From assembly GCA_950295325.1 (NCBI GenBank), contig OX485804.1, forward strand, positions 30,630,001 through 30,694,000: a stretch of DNA of 64,000 nt. The letters run 5' to 3'. The stretch is from Polytrichum commune (lineage: Eukaryota > Streptophyta > Polytrichopsida > Polytrichales > Polytrichaceae). The position numbers and the translations under genes were made by a program. How positions within the stretch are numbered: the first letter of the stretch is position 1; the number at the start of each line of letters is the position of its first letter. The notes under the pieces are model-generated. The model ran no database searches and had not been told where the DNA came from. It saw only the letters and a list, made by a program, of their open reading frames with translations. Positions 37,176 through 49,345 of this stretch are shown piece after piece.

Positions 37176-37179
37176 GTAG

Positions 37180-39770
37180 TTCCTACACTTTTTTGCTAGT
37201 ACCCCCTCCCCTAGAGCTTTAGATAGTTTCTCAAGATGGTTGGTCAAGATGAATGCACTTACGATCAAGATGAATCATCGTTTTACAAAACATTTATTTA
37301 AAATTATCATCTCGCACACACATATATTTATTTGGAGATCCTTTACCATTGTTAATAAATTTCAACTTAAAGGAAAAATTTATAAATTTGGTACATTTGT
37401 CACAATAAATGGGGCCACACCAAGTAGTTTCTAATTAGGAGGGGACATATGTACATCACTTTCTAGAGCAACCACAATGACAAATTAAAACTGAAGGATG
37501 ATTGACTACTGTTATCACGTCATGATTAAACATCGTTACATGTTAAGCATTAAGAACTGAGATTTAAGTATATTTGGACAAATCACTAGTCCAAAAATAA
37601 TAAGGGATGTCCACTCGCGGGGACAAAAACATCAAGCAACAACATCGAAAGCAAAAACACAACAACCACAACTCTGATTGTTTGTATACCATGTACGTCA
37701 ACCACCACATTTGTGTAGTTTTGCGATCTAATGTATGTCATATTGGCGGTTGGAATTGTCCATATTCATACATGAATCCAAATATCTTTAAATTCTAGTT
37801 CATAGGAATTATATTTGTGGTAGACAAAAAATGCATATATATACATGTTGGCATGAAATAAAATATAAAATGAGATTGTGATTTTTTTCAAAAAGTGGAA
37901 AATCGAAGCATGAAGTATTTATACAACTCTAAAGATGAGGCACGATGGGTATGGTTTCGGTTTAATGAGCCAAGGCCGGCCATTTAAAGGTGCTACTTAG
38001 TAAGGACCCCACACTTAACGCCTGACACGTGTTGGCCGAATTGGAAATCTTCAGTCGATGAAGTTTCCCCCTCACAAGTCATCGCTTCGCTTTTTTCTCA
38101 CCCCTTTTCGCCTTCCACCTTTCACCCTTTCTCTCCTTACACAATGTTGTATTCTTGCGTATCCTTAGCAAAGTTTCACAACTACTTTCTTCTAAGGGTC
38201 AAGAGGTAGGCGTTGAGGTGTAGGGCAATGTCTAAGTAGTAGATAGTTGGAGGGTTTAGGTTTACATGAGATTGTGGCTTGTGCAAATGCCTTGAGGTAT
38301 GGAACTTCCTTGATACTTGGGCTTCCTAACTTTGTTTTGCGATAAGATTGAAACTTAAAGGTCAAATGGGAGTTGTCGCAAACTTTTGGCAATTTACTTA
38401 TTCTCAATAGCACTTGAAACACTTTCATCCTAACCAAAGAGAAGTATGTCGAGGCTTATAAGAATGGTGGGAGCAGGAGTGTTGTTGGGCCATGCAATAA
38501 ATTTATGACATAATGCCTGAAGAAGCATTTTTTGATGGATGGGTGTTCAAAAGATACTCTTAGGTCCAACATTATATGCACAAAGACTATTTTGTATCAT
38601 TAGAGGTTCTTCTATGTTGTGTTCTCGTTTCTTCGGTAGTTCTGAGTAGATGAGCGGCATCTTCTATAGGATTTGTTGTCTTTGTCATATTAAAGGACAA
38701 TATCAACTTAAGCTTTGCCTCCTCTGAGGGTTTCCAGTGCACAAGGTGTTTCCACTCACCATAAGTTCTTCTTGCTTGGTTATGTAGGTCCTTCTATTTT
38801 ACAACACACACATTCTTGACTTGGAAAATGCACTTCAAGATCTATAATTAACTCTTTATTTGCATTTCTTGATTTTGGATTCTCCATTTCTTCATTTATT
38901 TCGGGATTTTGCCATGCTTGCTCATTTGACATGCTTGCTCCAACTATGCAATTTTTTTGTAAGTCCGACCTATTGGAAATCGGCTCTACCTTTTACATGT
39001 TTGTATGCAGGGAAATCCATTATATTATTGCAATTTGAGGCACCAAATTCTCCACTCTAGATTGATAGTTATAAGTTTGTATTATACACTCTTGTTATGA
39101 CTATTGAAGTTGTGGCAAGGTCAAGCATGCATTATTTTTTCAAGTATTCTACTTGTGGTAATCTTCCTTTTTCAACACGAGCCTGGTGCTACTGAACTTT
39201 TTATACTTGATACAAAAGGGCAAGCTAAGTAACACCATTCTTTTCCAAAGAGCAAGCTAAGTGGCATTAATTTTATTTATCACTTGATACTCAAAAGCAT
39301 GTGCTCTTAAGTATGTATTCCTTTGAGTTATTTAAGACCTCCTTTGAGGTGCAAGGAAGGGTTGAGAATCAAGGATGTCATTTAATTTTTCTTTTCCTTT
39401 AGTTTTGGTTACATCCTTCATGAACATAAATTAATGATGAAGTCATTTTCTCACATGCGTATATGTTTCAAGAACAATATTCCTTCTAAGCTGCCAACAA
39501 TTACTTAAGTTTAGTATCCAATACTTTAATCTTGACTAATGCTAGATTGAAAGTGAGCACTACTAAATTGAAAGTGGCCAATTGATTATTTCAATGGCAA
39601 ACTTCAATTTGAGTGACAAATACTTTGAGATAAGTGAGTAGTAATACACTTTATTGGAAGACATTAATTTAAGTGTAGACTACTTTATTATAAGTCACAA
39701 ATACTTCTTTTGTTGTATATGTTCTTGATTTCCAATTTCTACAAATGATTTCAGTCACTATAGTTGATTT
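37180..39770. other. intergenic, no gene seen
   Basis: AT-rich, no supported gene or repeat boundary. Confidence 0.45.
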
Positions 39771-39774
39771 CAAT

Positions 39775-39939
39775 TGCATGTAGTTTCTTTCTAGTGCCAC
39801 CAATTGGTCTTAAGTGACATTAGAGGCTTTTAAGTGCATGCAACTTCTTTCTAGTGCCACCAACTAATTCTAAGTGACATTAGATGTTTTCAAGTGCATG
39901 TAGCTTCTCGAAAGTGCCATCAACTTACTTTAAGTGCTT
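39775..39939 (+). repeat. 60-bp tandem repeat, about 2.7 units
   Basis: Units start at AAGTGCATGTAG or similar and recur exactly every 60 bp: TTTCTTTCTAGTGCCACCAA, then TAAGTGACATTAGA. The third unit is partial. Looser AAGTG-rich relatives extend back to about 39,540. Confidence 0.8.
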
Positions 39940-39944
39940 GTAGC

Positions 39945-41145
39945 TCTTTCTAGTATTTGTAATTGAGCAATAGTGATTGTGGTTGATTTATGTGAATTGG
40001 TGTTGATAGTTACATTATCCATTGGATTTTGATAGCTATGGTGAAAGAGCATGAAATGATGCTTAATACAAAGCACTTTGTTAAACCCAAAAAAAATTAA
40101 ATAACAATCACAAAACGTAAAAGACAAATCTATAGTCATTTAGCAACGGCACATCAGGCTCATCAAAGAACCGCAACCGATTTCAGCTGTGGTTTTTTTG
40201 GGCATAGTTTTCTACTATTGAAGTTTGCAAATGGTAAAGCTAGGAGATTATAAGGGAAGAAAAAAAAAATCAGGGAAAACTACTTGAAAACATAGGCCAA
40301 TATGGAGGAAATAAAAATGTTCCCTAGAAGCTGAAGAGATGAATAGGACGGTAGGAAATAAAAAACTTGCAGAGCTTGAGGATCGTCATTCTTCCATCTA
40401 GCAGCAGGTACTGCTGCCACCACCTCAACTGATTTTTGTTTGAAAAAATTCCATGCGTGTGTTTAATGGGATGACAATCTTTATGAATATATTAATTTTG
40501 GTCATATGTTCATGTTGTGTTCAAAATAAAAAGCATAGTAACTATTCAAAGTGTCAAGGACTCTGAAGAAAGGGTGATGTGAACAAATGAAAGCTCATAA
40601 GAGAGTATTCTAATTTTCAATGGAAATTGTACATCAGAATTCTAAAGGAATTGGAATTATAAAGCCTCAATTTCCAATTGAAATGTTTCCACTGGATTTC
40701 TTTTAAGCCACTTTGAATTCAGCCATCTTCATGTTACTCACCCACATGCTAAGTGCAAGAGATTATGTTCATGCTCCAACTCCAGGATATAGACAAACTC
40801 TACGGCATGAAATGGAGAAAGAATTTTGCAGCCTCCATGTTCATGTGAGCAATGTACCTTACCACCTAGATCATCACCTCAATGGGCACTATGCGACGCT
40901 CAGCAACATACCTGCCGTGACTACTCATGCCCACATACAAAATTAAGGCATGGAGGTAGACAGGAGCTTACAATAGACAACTACAATCAGCTACAGGATA
41001 GTTTTGTACCATGCTTTTCAGGAATTCAGAAGTAGTCATGTAATGGCTGTTCGTCATAACTTGCCATGTAATCAACGGATTTTCATCCGAGCACTACACA
41101 TGAAATCTGATATATTATGGAGAGAACTACGGTATTTGATGCCAC
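39945..41145. other. intergenic, no gene seen
   Basis: No supported feature. Confidence 0.4.
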
Positions 41146-41149
41146 TCTT

Positions 41150-41452
41150 TGGATGACACTTCTTATAGATAAGTGAACAAATACTGTCATGGATGATGGA
41201 TGAGTTTACATCCATTCACCAAAACCCTACTTTCTTTTGTCAGCAACTTGTGATGAAACATTGTCATCGACGACTGAAATTTAGATGAAAAATCGCTTGG
41301 TAAGTAATTGCAACACTGTAATTCTATAATCACCCAAAAAACTTACAAGGAGTGACAATTATTGTCGGGCGACACTATACCGTGGTTTACAATTAGTATT
41401 GAGCAAGACAATTAGAATTGGTGACACTAAATAACAAATTTAGTATAGCATC
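41150..41452 (+). repeat. dispersed repeat, related to 48,688-49,012
   Basis: Collinear similarity of about 300 bp in the same orientation. Shared blocks include AAGTGAACAA, CATGGATGA(T/C)GGATG, CAACTTGTGAT, TTGCAACACTGTAATTC and GTGGTTTACAATTAGTA. It looks like an internally deleted DNA element; ends not resolved. Confidence 0.65.
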
Positions 41453-41459
41453 AGCATGT

Positions 41460-42248
41460 TCTGCAACTCATGAGATGTTACTGATTTTCTAGTTGTAAGA
41501 AACGATAAAGATGAACAGTGTTCAGAATAATGGACTCCTTAAACAGTGTTTTACGCATTGTGATCTAGCTTGCCTGCCAAATCGCACGAGATACCATATC
41601 TCAGGCATAAACCTTGGCTGCAACATTTATCTGCGGGTTAGAAAATCTGAAGGAAGAAAGAGCTTTCACATGTTATGTACCAGAGACATGTGGAAGATAA
41701 ATTGTAGACCAGAAGCAAGGAAGTGCATTCATATGAACTTCTGCAATTGGCCAAACATGTCACAAGTTTCTGTTGCATCCCCCAAGGTGCCAATACCGCT
41801 TTGGAAGAAATTAAGAAGCGTGAGTGTAAGTAATAAACATGAGACCTAAGCAACTCTAGGTGACTTACCAGTAGAAGAAAAAAAGAATGGAAGGTAGAAA
41901 AAGCATAAAAGTGTACTATTTACACCTTGGTGTCACAGTCAACAAAACACCTCCAACCTGTAGGAAGAATTAAGTGCAGACCGGACATCAAACCATTTGT
42001 ATATTCACTATATATCTTACAAGCATTTACATGGCAAAGATTGAGCTATAAAGTTAACCTTAGAAGGTGCGCGTGTCATTCTCCACACATAGCCTGCCCT
42101 TGGCATCCCCGGTGATAGAATAGGCTCTCAGGACAGCGCCACCTAGATCTCAGAGCCATGAGCTCTATTGTACAATCTCGCATGCAGAGGAACCTCTGTC
42201 CCGCCACTAGCATCAATCTCGAGAACCAACGAAGTTCTAACCAGGGGA
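41460..42248. other. 3' flank of CML-A
   Basis: Would contain the 3' untranslated region of the calmodulin-like gene on the minus strand. Plus-strand frames here have no recognisable features. Confidence 0.4.
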
Positions 42249-43149
42249 CTATAAAGTTTCCGAAGGTAGACTATTCATGAGCTGCTTGAATTCTGTAAAG
42301 TCTACTTGACCATCGTTGTTCTTGTCGACGACAGCGATCATTTTCTTTACATCCTGTATCTTGACCCCAGTATTGATGCCAAGGCTACGAAGAACAGACT
42401 GCAATTCAATAACAGAAATGAAACCGTCATTGTTCTTATCAAACACCTCAAACGCGTCACGCAGCTCTGCCTCTTCGTCATGCTCATTGCCAGCTTCTGT
42501 TTGTTCTTTGTCTACTAAAGCTGTGTGCAGCTTGAGGAATTCCTCAAAATCCACGTGTCCATCATTGTTCACGTCAACGGCTTTCATCATAGACGCCAAT
42601 TCTTCCTCTGAAACTTCAACATCAAGCTTCTTCATAAAGCTACCAAGTTCCCCTTGGCATATATGACCATCGCCGTTTGCGTCGTATGTATCGAAGACTC
42701 GCTTCATTTCCGACTTCGTGCGAATAATGTGATCCTCGTCTTCCTGAACGCTGTCCATGGACCTGCGCATCAAACCATGTCGAGAGCATCAAATACCAGG
42801 TTATTTGACATTCAAGAATTGGCTCGTAGTCGATACCACTTCGGAGCACTTGGCTGTGCAAGTATGTCAATGAACGGGGGAACAATTCAGAAGCATTGTC
42901 AACGAACATGGATGAAGGTGAATATTACCGGTCGCCGGGCACAACTGCACTGCTCTTTGCAGTCTTTTCGCCTAAACTCCCTGCAGCCTCGGTGCCCGAA
43001 GCGTTCGCTTGATTGCTTCTAAGTTCTTCGTTCGACTGGAAGCTGTCTTCCACGGATTCCCCAACTTTCACTTCATTCTGTAAAGGACGGTCGCATCTAT
43101 AGTGCCATCCATCCTCAAAACACCTCAGAACGACATCTACATCTGCCAT
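42249..43149 (-). CDS. calmodulin-like protein, four EF-hands (CML-A)
   Basis: Two exons on the minus strand: 43,149-42,929 (ends GCGACCG before GTAATA) and 42,762-42,249 (after GCGCAG), with a 166-bp intron. They join in phase (PGD-R-SMDSVQED) to give 244 residues. Four canonical calcium loops lie at residues about 101-112 (DANGDGHICQGE), 137-148 (DVNNDGHVDFEE), 182-193 (DKNNDGFISVIE) and 220-231 (DKNNDGQVDFTE), each with Asp at position 1 and Glu at 12, so all four should bind calcium. The first about 90 residues are an extension not found in calmodulin, beginning MADVDVVLRCFEDGW. Role by family: cytosolic or nuclear Ca2+ sensor that binds targets. If translation instead began at exon 2 Met, the product would be 169 residues, like CML-B. 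The exon 1 frame is open throughout and phase-matched, which favours the long form. An alternative Met lies three codons upstream, at 43,158. Confidence 0.88.
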
Positions 43150-43159
43150 TCTCCCCAAT

Positions 43160-45345
43160 CAACCCCTGGCACGTCACCCGCGGAAGAAATGAAGCGACAA
43201 TAACAGGCATGCAGGTGGCGTGTACGCAAAACGACGCTCACTTTAACGTTTCCTTAGAAAACACCCCATTGCCAAACAAGGAACACCTCAAGTGCTCTTG
43301 TCGATTAGTTGCTTTCGACAAACTGCCTCAACGGCTCTCAATTGCACCGAGTCACAAGGCTGCCCGGCACAGAAAATTAAAAGCGCCTCTTCTCCAACAG
43401 TTGATCCTCCGCCGATACTGAACGCCTGCAGAAGTGACTCCAGTGTGATTGTGTACCGACTGAAGATGAAACAAGCAGCGCGCAGCAGATCTCGAGCCTT
43501 CATTAGGTAGGTGCCATCAGCCTTGGCCGGGTCTTCCCTGCCTGTGAAACTGCCTTCCCACGCGGTGAAGGAAAATTGCAGGAAAGGTAAGCGCCGAACT
43601 TTATTCTGGTACACTAAGGAAAAGAAGCCTTTGTTCTAAATTTACCGAAGAGCGCGTTGCCGTCCACAGTCGCTACGCGGCTCTACGCGGCTCTCTTAAG
43701 CGCGTACGGCCGCTCTAATTGGTTTCCTGCGTCCACATGTAGTTACCCAAGTGGTTACCTCGGTGGTTACCCTGGACCATCCGGGTATCTTCATCTGTAG
43801 ATGCTCAACTCCTAAAAGGGTGCCTTTACATTTATTGCACCGCTTATGGTATTCAATGTCACATACGCTAGTTGTGAAGGGCCTAAACTAGATGCCTAGA
43901 GGTCTCAAAGTGTCACGTCCACTATTTGCCAATATAATTTCATTTGTTTAATTTTTAATTTTTAAAAGTAAAATATATGAAGGTTATGACATTTCAATAG
44001 CATATTGGGATACTATAGATGATAGTTTTGTGTTTTAGTATGCAATGGGAAGATATTTTTTATCGTTCTAATGACAAGTGTCATGTGTGTATATTTTTGT
44101 ATGCAAGAGGAAGATACTCTTGAGCATACTAATGGCAAGTGTCATCTATGTAAATTTTACTCAACTTATAGACCATTCATGTAACATAGGCATGCACTTC
44201 ATAACACCATTGAACATACCTATGCTAGCATATTAATAAGCGCACTTGAATGTCAAGTGACATGAGGTGGCACTTATGATGAAGTTGTTCATCATCATTG
44301 TAACCTAGGATACGCCTCAAAATAGGGTAAGTGACATTATTTCACATGTGACACCAAGGGGCGGTTTACACCATGGACCATGAAATAGGACCATGAAAGA
44401 TGGCCTTTTTCCATGGTCTGACTTGATGGTCCAACATGCATGGTCTAATTTCTTAAAATACCAATTTACAAAGCCTTTGGGCCCCTCATTAGGTGTAAAG
44501 TGAATGTAGACCGAGAGGAATGACCATGCACCAAAAGTGAATGTGTTGATTTTTATTTTTTATTTTTTACTATATGCCTAGAAAGTGAAAATTTGAAATA
44601 CATTATCAAAAAAAATCTAGCTTGCCCATTCTCATGTCTTCCCTTGTCTTGATCTTCTCTTCCTCAAAAATATTTCATTAAAATTTATTATAACATCATT
44701 TCTCAAAATGGACCACGAAGAGATCTCAAGGCCCTGTAAAATTTGTTATCGTGACCATGGAGTTTGAGGTTCCCAAAAGACATATTTTTAGGCGTGCATT
44801 ATCCACTAATATGGTCCAACATGTTTTGCGATGGGAGATGCAAAAGAGGTGCTCTTAGAGTAGTTTTGCACATGCTACTAGTGCCCACAAGAAGAAAAAA
44901 AATTGATAATTTATTGTGGTCATGGTCGACAGTCATAAAACCATAACCAAGAGAAATCCATATCACATTTGAAAAATCTTGATCATGCATCAAAGCATAA
45001 AGCAAATTTAGACTGGGACATAGTATATAAAATTTTGAAAATTATAGAAAATAAAAATGGCTAATACTTAAACGTCTTAAATTAATAGTTCCTTAAATAG
45101 ATTTGGTTAAAGTATAATTTATCTTTGACAAGGTCACCCTTATTTTCCGCTAAGACTCCCTAGACAACCTATTTGGGTTCACCCATGGTCACTTTTAAGT
45201 TATGTGACCTTGTGTGAAATGAAGTGGGGCTACCACTTAGAGATTTTAGAAAGCAATCATAAACACCAATCAATGATGTAAACCAAGCCTTAATTTGATA
45301 ATCTACCAATCTTCAAGCTTGGGTCCAATATGGAGTCCATTGTTG
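43160..45345. other. CML-A upstream region and intergenic DNA
   Basis: 43,200-43,720 is markedly GC-richer than the surroundings, consistent with a promoter/5' region. Three GGTAACCAC-like boxes (minus-strand sense) lie at about 43,739-43,772. A 108-codon minus frame, 43,614-43,288, is open but unrecognised. At 44,352-45,293, GGCGGTTTACACCAT and the inverted AAACCAAGCC/GATGTAAACC could be the ends of a diverged DNA element of about 940 bp (weak). Confidence 0.35.
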
Positions 45346-45352
45346 CGTCTAA

Positions 45353-45861
45353 GGGGGGGGGGGGTTTACCATTTGAAGTTATGCATTGCTATAACATTTT
45401 ACCAAGAATATCATTTTTTACCCAAACAACATAAGTACTCTAAATAAGATATTTAGTGTTTGATTATAGTCAGTGTTGTTACCACCCTACCTTGCCCAAC
45501 ACTAATTTTCAATTCCTTGACAATTAGTGTTAGACATAAATGTGCTGCTACCTTCCCTACTACCACCTCCCTTAATATATATATTCTTTCATATCCTTAC
45601 TAACACTAAATTCAAACATGTAACTTCCACATATTACCACAGTTGATATTTAGTGTTTAAATTTACATTTAATGTTACTTACTTTCATAAGGTTATTTAT
45701 ATTTAGTGTATGCATTCGTATTTACTATATCAAACTCTAAATATCCTATTTAGTGTAGTTAGTATGCATACCAAAGGATATGATATAACTTAGTTGGTAA
45801 AAAAAATGATAATGTCAGTTAAAAGTTATAGCAACACGTAACTCCAAATGGTAACCCACAC
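45353..45861. mobile_element. outer MITE with a second MITE nested inside
   Basis: Flanked by TAA on both sides (45,350-45,352 and 45,862-45,864). The inverted ends share TTTACCATTTG(A/G)AGTTA, TTGCTATAAC and ATATCATTTTTTA-type blocks over about 60 bp. A TAA or TTA duplication is typical of Tourist/Harbinger-type MITEs. The interior (about 45,436-45,759) is another MITE, absent from the related copy at 49,346-49,524. The left end has expanded to a run of 12 G. Confidence 0.75.
45436..45759 (-). mobile_element. inner MITE, intact relative of the Harbinger target
   Basis: The inverted ends CTAAATAAGATATTTAGTGT and (reverse complement) CTAAATAGGATATTTAGAGT are continued by TTTGAT. Read on the minus strand, the sequence is collinear with 50,131-50,206 plus 57,750-58,015, without the Harbinger. 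It includes an uninterrupted GAAAGTAAGTAACATT that is the empty version of the insertion site. Confidence 0.8.
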
Positions 45862-46084
45862 TAATTAGACAAAAAGAAAAAGTGTGCTCTTGGAGTGCAA
45901 TTCAGTTCACCTTTAGTGCCATAATGATGTTTTTTTGTTTTGATACCAGATAACAAAAGCATGGTTGTTGTGAGCTTTCTCGTGCACTAAAGGTGTTTGT
46001 TGTTCACAAAAGCCTTGCTCCCCCCTCCTTTTCATAAATATGTAGGCCTCGGATAAGATTTGGGCGAACCAACCCATACACTCA

Positions 46085-46583
46085 GGGCCACTTCACACAT
46101 TAGATTGAGAGCCCGTGACCATTGCACTTCAAGCACTCTCATTGGTGGGAAAGGCGGAGTTGGTCCAAGTTCCCTCCACACTATGCTTGAGGGACCAACA
46201 AACTATGTGAATGCAAGATGGATGTAAAGTCTACATGGATTCCTACATGGCATCGAATGGATCGTGTTTCATGGTCACTTGGACTACTTTCAAAAACCAC
46301 CTCTTGGAGGTAGGCCTAACACAAACCTGGGAGATCATGGCACTCCGAACGCTCACAACCGTCGATTTATTCTATTTCATCATGTGTGAGGACCCTTATG
46401 AATAGAATTTCATTGAAATAACAATTGGTTGAGGGCCCAGTCACAAATGACTTCACACTACACTTAAGGGTCCGTGACCACACTACATGATTTTGGAGGT
46501 GTGTTGGGACGGCCTTTGGACACTTTCTTTTGGGCTCTCACAATTTCTTGGTCACGGCTCTTGGCTCGAGTGTGAAGTGGCCC
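46085..46583. mobile_element. MITE of 499 bp, TCA-flanked
   Basis: The inverted ends GGGCCACTTCACAC are followed on both sides by AGCC(C)GTGACC. TCA flanks both ends (46,082-46,084 and 46,584-46,586) as a possible 3-bp target duplication. A fragment of the same family lies at 5,306-5,407. No coding capacity. Confidence 0.6.
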
Positions 46584-47367
46584 TCATTCCTTGTTGGATG
46601 CCTAAATCCTTGCCTCCAAGGAACCAGTTTATGGGTTGGTTTGGCCCAACCCCTTGGATAAGGTAGAACAATAAAAAATGGTGAAAATAAGTTGATCTTG
46701 GCAGAAAGAGTGGCATCAAATTTGTCCAATATTTTCAGAGATGAAGTAGAGGTAATGATGAGGAATGCAAGTTGTTTTGTAATTTTATTCCTTGTAAATA
46801 GTAGTTACATTTTTCAAATGGGCGAGTAAGTCAAATCTCCAATTTGTATAGTAGAGTCTCCCTAATTGAGCATCAAAATATCCTACTCTAAATACAAATG
46901 CATACAAAACAATAAATCTAATGGCACCTAAAAGTGATCCCAAGTGGTGTAAAACATAACTTATCTTGCCAATCATTGCATCCTTTTTGGGCCAGCACTT
47001 TTATGATCAACCAATTTGGGTCCACACAAGAACCATCCTACTCCTAGTCTAGTGCACCAGTCATTCTTAATTTTTTGTTTTTTGATCTTAAATAGTTATT
47101 TAGGTTATAATCTTTAGTGTGCATTGGACTACTGTAGAGGGCTCCCTATTTCAACTTTACATGTGCCAGGATGTAGTTTCCACATGGGATACAAGAGGTT
47201 GTGGCGAATGCGGCCATGACACGTGGCAATTTTTGAGGGAAAACAATTATTTTGTGTTGGAATAGAGAGCCCTCTACAATAGTTTTAAAGTTGAATGATT
47301 ATGGATGTTGTATATGTGGTCGGCACCTCATCAAATTTGAGCAACCACTGAGTTGTGGATAGCGAAT

Positions 47368-47633
47368 GCCCCCTTCCCACTTGACTTTAGTTAAGCCTAA
47401 AAGTTGGATCTAAAAACATAGCCTTCACACCACTGACACTATCTAGTCCCAAGCCTAGTTGGCAAATGATGTGGCATGGTTTAAAAGTGGAAGCTTTAAG
47501 CCTCAAGCACCGACCCTCCCATCGGTACCTAGACACGAGGCAAGAATGTAGGACCTTTAAAAGTGTCGCCTCCCGCCCTTCTAATTGGTTGCTCTTAGTC
47601 TTAGCTATGAGGGCACGAGGAGCTTCATTAAAA
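47368..47633 (+). repeat. dispersed repeat, second copy
   Basis: The partner of 5,409-5,674 in the same orientation, near 90% identical by eye. Non-coding. Confidence 0.7.
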
Positions 47634-47649
47634 GCCTCCCCACACCTGC

Positions 47650-48170
47650 TAGTAGTGAGGCCAATCGGCGACTCCCACCATCAGGGTTGAAGTTTTTATT
47701 GACTTTATAGCAATGGCAGCGATTGGTCACATCGATCCTACCACTCGCTCGTTTGCTGCTGCGATCAGGGTTGTAAGAAATTGAGACATTGGAGTGGGGT
47801 TAGGGGATATTTGAATACTGGATGGGGGTGGAGTAGTGTGTTTGTTGGTGGGGGTTGACACGGGTGGTATCGTGGGGATGTGGGGTGAGAAGTAAGTAAG
47901 TGCATTAGAGGAGGATGATGGGTATGATGCAAGAGTGTGCAAAGTTTGAATTTAGTAGTGTACGGTGTGTGAAGTTAGATTTAGCAATGTATAGTGTGTG
48001 GTTGTTGGGTGTGTTGTGTACAATTGATAGGAGAATTTTAAATTTGTGTTTTTTTTTGGAAACATGGAGGTAGTGTATATTGATGATATATTTGGTTTAT
48101 GACAAATTGTAATGATATTGGAGTAAGTTTGGGGATGGGTTATTGATGCAAAATTAATGTGTGTGATCCG
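47650..48170. other. G+T-rich asymmetric intergenic segment
   Basis: 47,800-48,150 is strongly G+T rich on the plus strand, like 3,165-3,480. Minus-strand frames are Pro/Thr/Ser-rich low complexity and not accepted as genes. Confidence 0.4.
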
Positions 48171-48176
48171 AGTTAA

Positions 48177-48414
48177 GGCAATAGAGTTATCCTTTAACTC
48201 GACCAGAGTTTTAGTAGGGAGTTGGTTGTTTCGCATGCATAACTTTCCATGTTTGGTAAGTTGTGGGTGCATGCTTGGAGTCAATGTGGAGGTTTGAACG
48301 AAGAACCTTCCATATTAGTTCATTGGGTATCAAACTCATTTTGAAAAGTTATGCATGCGAAACAACCAACTCCCTACTAAAACTCCGGTTGAGTTAAAGG
48401 ATAACTCTAATGCC
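48177..48414. repeat. near-perfect 70-bp inverted repeat (hairpin)
   Basis: Arms 48,177-48,246 and 48,343-48,414 differ at about four or five positions over 70 bp. They share AGAGTTATCCTTTAACTC and GGAGTTGGTTGTTTCGCATG, with a loop of about 96 bp. Transcribed in either direction it would fold into a long stem. It may be a foldback MITE, or a young small-RNA hairpin locus. Confidence 0.85.
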
Positions 48415-48687
48415 AAATTGAAATAGCCAAAAAAGTAGCAAGTAAGAGCCCTAAGGGACTGATCCAGTATGTGATTGCTAGGTTTCTAATCGTGTGTGCT
48501 TTGTAGAGAGGCCGCTTCGTAATGGGGAGTGTCCGAGGTCCCAGTGCTTCTATTGTGGCGGTTGCCTTGAGGCCACCATAACAGATATTGCTAAGTAACA
48601 TAACAGATGTTTTTGGGCATATTCAGTTAAAATGGTATGTCATATTTAGTGTCATGTGGTGTTTTATGTCACTATGGTAGCTTCTCA

Positions 48688-49012
48688 AATGCCATTTCTT
48701 ATGAATAAGTGAACAAGCATTATCATGGATGACGGATGGGTTCATCCATTGCCCCAAAACCCTATATTCTCTTGTCAACAACTTGTGATAAAATATTGTT
48801 ATGGGTGATTGAAATTTGGATGACAAATGACTTGGTAAGTGACAGTAATTGCAACACTGTAATTCAATACCCGCCCCCCTCAAAAACAAATTACAAGGAA
48901 TGACAAATATTTTTGGGATAACATTTAGTGTGGGTGACACTATAGTGTGGTTTACAATTAGTAATGAGCAAGACAATTGGAACTGGTGACATTAGATTTC
49001 ATATTTAGTGTA
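48688..49012 (+). repeat. dispersed repeat, related to 41,150-41,452
   Basis: See the other copy for shared blocks. This copy ends near ATTTAGTGTAGTT, the same terminal motif as the inner MITE family, so it may be a longer relative of it. Confidence 0.6.
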
Positions 49013-49345
49013 GTTACTTGTATGTTGTTATTGTTGTAATAATTATTTAAATAATGTGGAATGTTGAAATATTAGCATGGGGAAACCTAAGTGCACATAT
49101 CAATGTAGTTAACGGCTTGTAATAACTTCTCAACTTTTCACTACACTGATTAGCCCACTTAGTGTGTGTTCCTATTTGATGTTATATAGTGTAATAATGT
49201 CTTACTTAGGAGTTCAATTTTCTAACAAAAAATTCAATAGGTTGTTTGGACGTTACAAAATATAAATGACCTTACTTGGTAGAATATTACTTCTCATCAA
49301 TGTAACTCCGAATACTAACACAAACTACATTATTTTGTCAAATTA

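Noticed and set aside
42316-42666. 116-codon plus-strand frame over CML-A
   Set aside because: Antisense shadow of the EF-hand exon.
43288-43614. 108-codon minus-strand frame upstream of CML-A
   Set aside because: GC-rich DNA gives long chance frames. No domain, and no splice link to CML-A. Kept only as a note.
44352-45293. DNA element of about 940 bp with GGTTTACA ends
   Set aside because: Ends match over only about 18 bp with mismatches, and no target duplication was found. Mentioned as weak only.
47727-47942. Pro/Thr/Ser-rich minus-strand frame
   Set aside because: Low-complexity translation of G+T-rich DNA.
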